From: Arcobacter sp. FWKO B
Lineage (GTDB): Bacteria > Campylobacterota > Campylobacteria > Campylobacterales > Arcobacteraceae
Reading direction: 5' to 3'
Assembly: GCF_014844135.1 (NCBI RefSeq)
Contig: NZ_CP041403.1
Coordinates: 2,108,001 to 2,172,000, forward strand
Length of the DNA: 64,000 nucleotides
The notes beneath the pieces are model-generated. The model was not told the origin of the DNA. It saw only the letters and a program-made list of their open reading frames with translations, and searched no databases. The translations under genes were made by a program, and so were the position numbers. Below are positions 62,611 to 64,000 of the stretch, in pieces. The stretch's first letter is position 1; every line of letters begins with the position of its first letter.

Positions 62611-64000
62611 AAATGTTATTTGTACCACTATTTATAGCAGTTGCATTAATTTTTGCTATATTTGTCCCTTTAGAGTTTTCTTATAAAGTTGAATGGTTTT
62701 TATTTGGTTTGTATTTTAAAGTAGATATTCTTTCAAAACAGTTTTTATTATTTAGTACTTTTATTTGGTTTATATCATCTATATATGCAATATTTTCTAT
62801 TAAAACTAGACAAAAAGAGTTCTTTTTTTGGTTTTTAATGACATTCATTGGTAATTTTGGGCTTTGTGTTTCTTATGATGCATTTGGCTTTTATATGTTT
62901 TTTTCTATTATGACATTTGGTGCATTTGGTATGATAATACATGATAAAACCCATGAAGCTAAAAAAGCAGGATTTACATATATTAAGTATGCAATTTTTG
63001 GTGAAATATTGATATTTTTGGGATTGATAAATAGTATTGAGAGTTATGGAAGTTTAAGTTTTGATAGTTTTTATTCTTCGTCTATTGGTACTTTTACTAT
63101 ATTGCTTTTGATTGGTGGATTTGGGATAAAAGCTGGTATGTTTTTTTTACATTCATGGCTCCCTTTTGCCCACTCACAAGCACCAGTTAGTGCAAGTGCA
63201 GTACTCTCTGGAGTAATGCTAAAAACTGGTGTTTTAGGTTGGATGAGATTTATGCCAAATATTCAAGATGATACTGCTGGATATATCTTGATAATTTGCG
63301 GAATATTAGGGATCTACGGAGGTATATATGGTATAACACAAAATAAAATTAAAGTTGTTTTAGCATATTCAAGTATATCTCAAATGGGCTATTTAGTTGT
63401 ATTATTTGGACTTTATTTACTTAATCCTATGGATCAAAATACAATTATTTATGCGATAATGTTTTGTATTTTTCATCATGCCATCAACAAATCGGCTCTA
63501 TTTTTGCTAAGTGGAGAGATACTACAAAATGGTTTTACAAAGTTTAATATATTGCTTGTCTTGATACCTATATTATCTTTGATAGGGTTACCACTTAGTA
63601 GTGGGATGGTAGCAAAAGAGTTTATCAAAAGTAGTACAGATATACCATTTTTGATTTTTTTGATAGGTCTTAGTTCATTTGTAACTGCGTTACTGATGGT
63701 AAGATTTTTTACTTTAAGTATGAAAATTACTCCTAAAACGAATATAAAAAGCTTGTTAATAATAGTTTTACCATTAGTTTTGGTTAGTATTTTATTACCT
63801 TTTACAATAACATTTGATTTTTCATTTGATATTATGCAAGTTTTACCATTGTTTTTTGCTGTTGTTGTATTTTTGTATTTGGAAAAGAAATCTATTAATA
63901 TCCCCTATTTGCCAACAGGCGATATGCTTTTATTGTTTGAAAAAATTAATATTAAACTAAATATAAAAAAAGAGTTTAACAAAATAGAATATACCCATGA
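62607..64000 (+). CDS. Mrp/complex I antiporter-like subunit, third copy (partial)
   Basis: Open from ATG at 62607 to the right window edge (464 codons, no stop). GGFGIKAGMFFLHSWLPFAHSQAPVSASAVLSGVMLKTGVLG is the channel motif, KVVLAYSSISQMGYLVVLF the TM8-9 region, and FCIFHHAINKSALFLLSGE the TM12 analog. Starts in the preceding stop (ATGA). A third proton-channel-like subunit in tandem. The C-terminus, and any further genes of the cluster, lie outside the window. Confidence 0.88.
   Translation, partial: MKMLFVPLFIAVALIFAIFVPLEFSYKVEWFLFGLYFKVDILSKQFLLFSTFIWFISSIYAIFSIKTRQKEFFFWFLMTFIGNFGLCVSYDAFGFYMFFSIMTFGAFGMIIHDKTHEAKKAGFTYIKYAIFGEILIFLGLINSIESYGSLSFDSFYSSSIGTFTILLLIGGFGIKAGMFFLHSWLPFAHSQAPVSASAVLSGVMLKTGVLGWMRFMPNIQDDTAGYILIICGILGIYGGIYGITQNKIKVVLAYSSISQMGYLVVLFGLYLLNPMDQNTIIYAIMFCIFHHAINKSALFLLSGEILQNGFTKFNILLVLIPILSLIGLPLSSGMVAKEFIKSSTDIPFLIFLIGLSSFVTALLMVRFFTLSMKITPKTNIKSLLIIVLPLVLVSILLPFTITFDFSFDIMQVLPLFFAVVVFLYLEKKSINIPYLPTGDMLLLFEKINIKLNIKKEFNKIEYTH

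Noticed and set aside
1-64000. tRNA or rRNA genes
   Set aside because: I scanned the spacers for cloverleaf-like TPsiC motifs and rRNA signatures and saw none; a tRNAscan run would be decisive.

Overview
The window is AT-rich and reads as a chromosomal segment of a Campylobacterota (epsilonproteobacterial) species, most likely a marine or salt-tolerant Arcobacter-like organism. The case for this is: BioV (the short pimeloyl-ACP methyl ester esterase of this phylum); a CiaB-family protein; a HsrA/CosR-type orphan response regulator; CheV; the gene order cysE-speA-hisS-tmk-coaD-ubiX, which I recall from Campylobacter jejuni; and aroB-mscS-mtaB-ftsH-like, which I recall from Helicobacter and Campylobacter. 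Ectoine synthesis genes beside an Mrp-type Na+/H+ antiporter point to a saline habitat. The species cannot be fixed from sequence reading alone. I saw no rRNA, tRNA or CRISPR array.

Layout. 1-6.5 kb: core genes (LpxH-like fragment, argC, greA, tcdA, cheV, nagZ-like, flavin reductase, truncated globin, ttcA-like). 6.5-8 kb: a RhuM/PLD-like accessory gene and psiE. 8.2-13.4 kb: a complete bidirectional NAD-linked [NiFe]-hydrogenase operon, hoxEFUYHW. 13.4-21.3 kb: an accessory (defence-like) island. It holds a collapsed type IIG restriction-methylase scar, a translationally coupled three-gene operon with two HDRF-type PLD-like proteins, then dinD, a BrnT/BrnA toxin-antitoxin pair and a YhcG (DUF1016) nuclease. 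The last three are separated by four copies of a two-hairpin repeat. 21.3-27.6 kb: aroB, mscS, mtaB, a protease-dead FtsH-like ATPase and bioV. 27.5-33.9 kb, mainly minus strand: galU, NDH-2, uvrA, a sensor-like membrane protein and a MarR regulator. 34-40.9 kb: a tripartite RND efflux pump plus an MFS drug exporter. 40.9-48.8 kb, minus strand: diguanylate cyclase, TSUP exporter, cysE, speA, hisS, tmk, coaD, ubiX. 49-55 kb: a catalytically dead serine recombinase, ciaB, murA, a CBS-GGDEF protein and the HsrA-like regulator. 55.3-57.4 kb: ectABC. 57.5-64 kb: an Mrp-like antiporter operon that runs off the right edge.

The most notable material is in the island. (1) The PLD-like operon starts inside the stop codon of the restriction-enzyme scar and does not match a named defence system that I can recall. 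(2) dinD, brnTA and yhcG alternate with near-identical structured repeats like a cassette array. (3) dinD and yhcG carry the same perfect palindrome (AAATATTGCA-N3-TGCAATATTT) at exactly the same distance from their putative -10 boxes, which implies one shared regulator. (4) A three-way-junction-like sequence lies just after yhcG. Functional statements about the island are inference.
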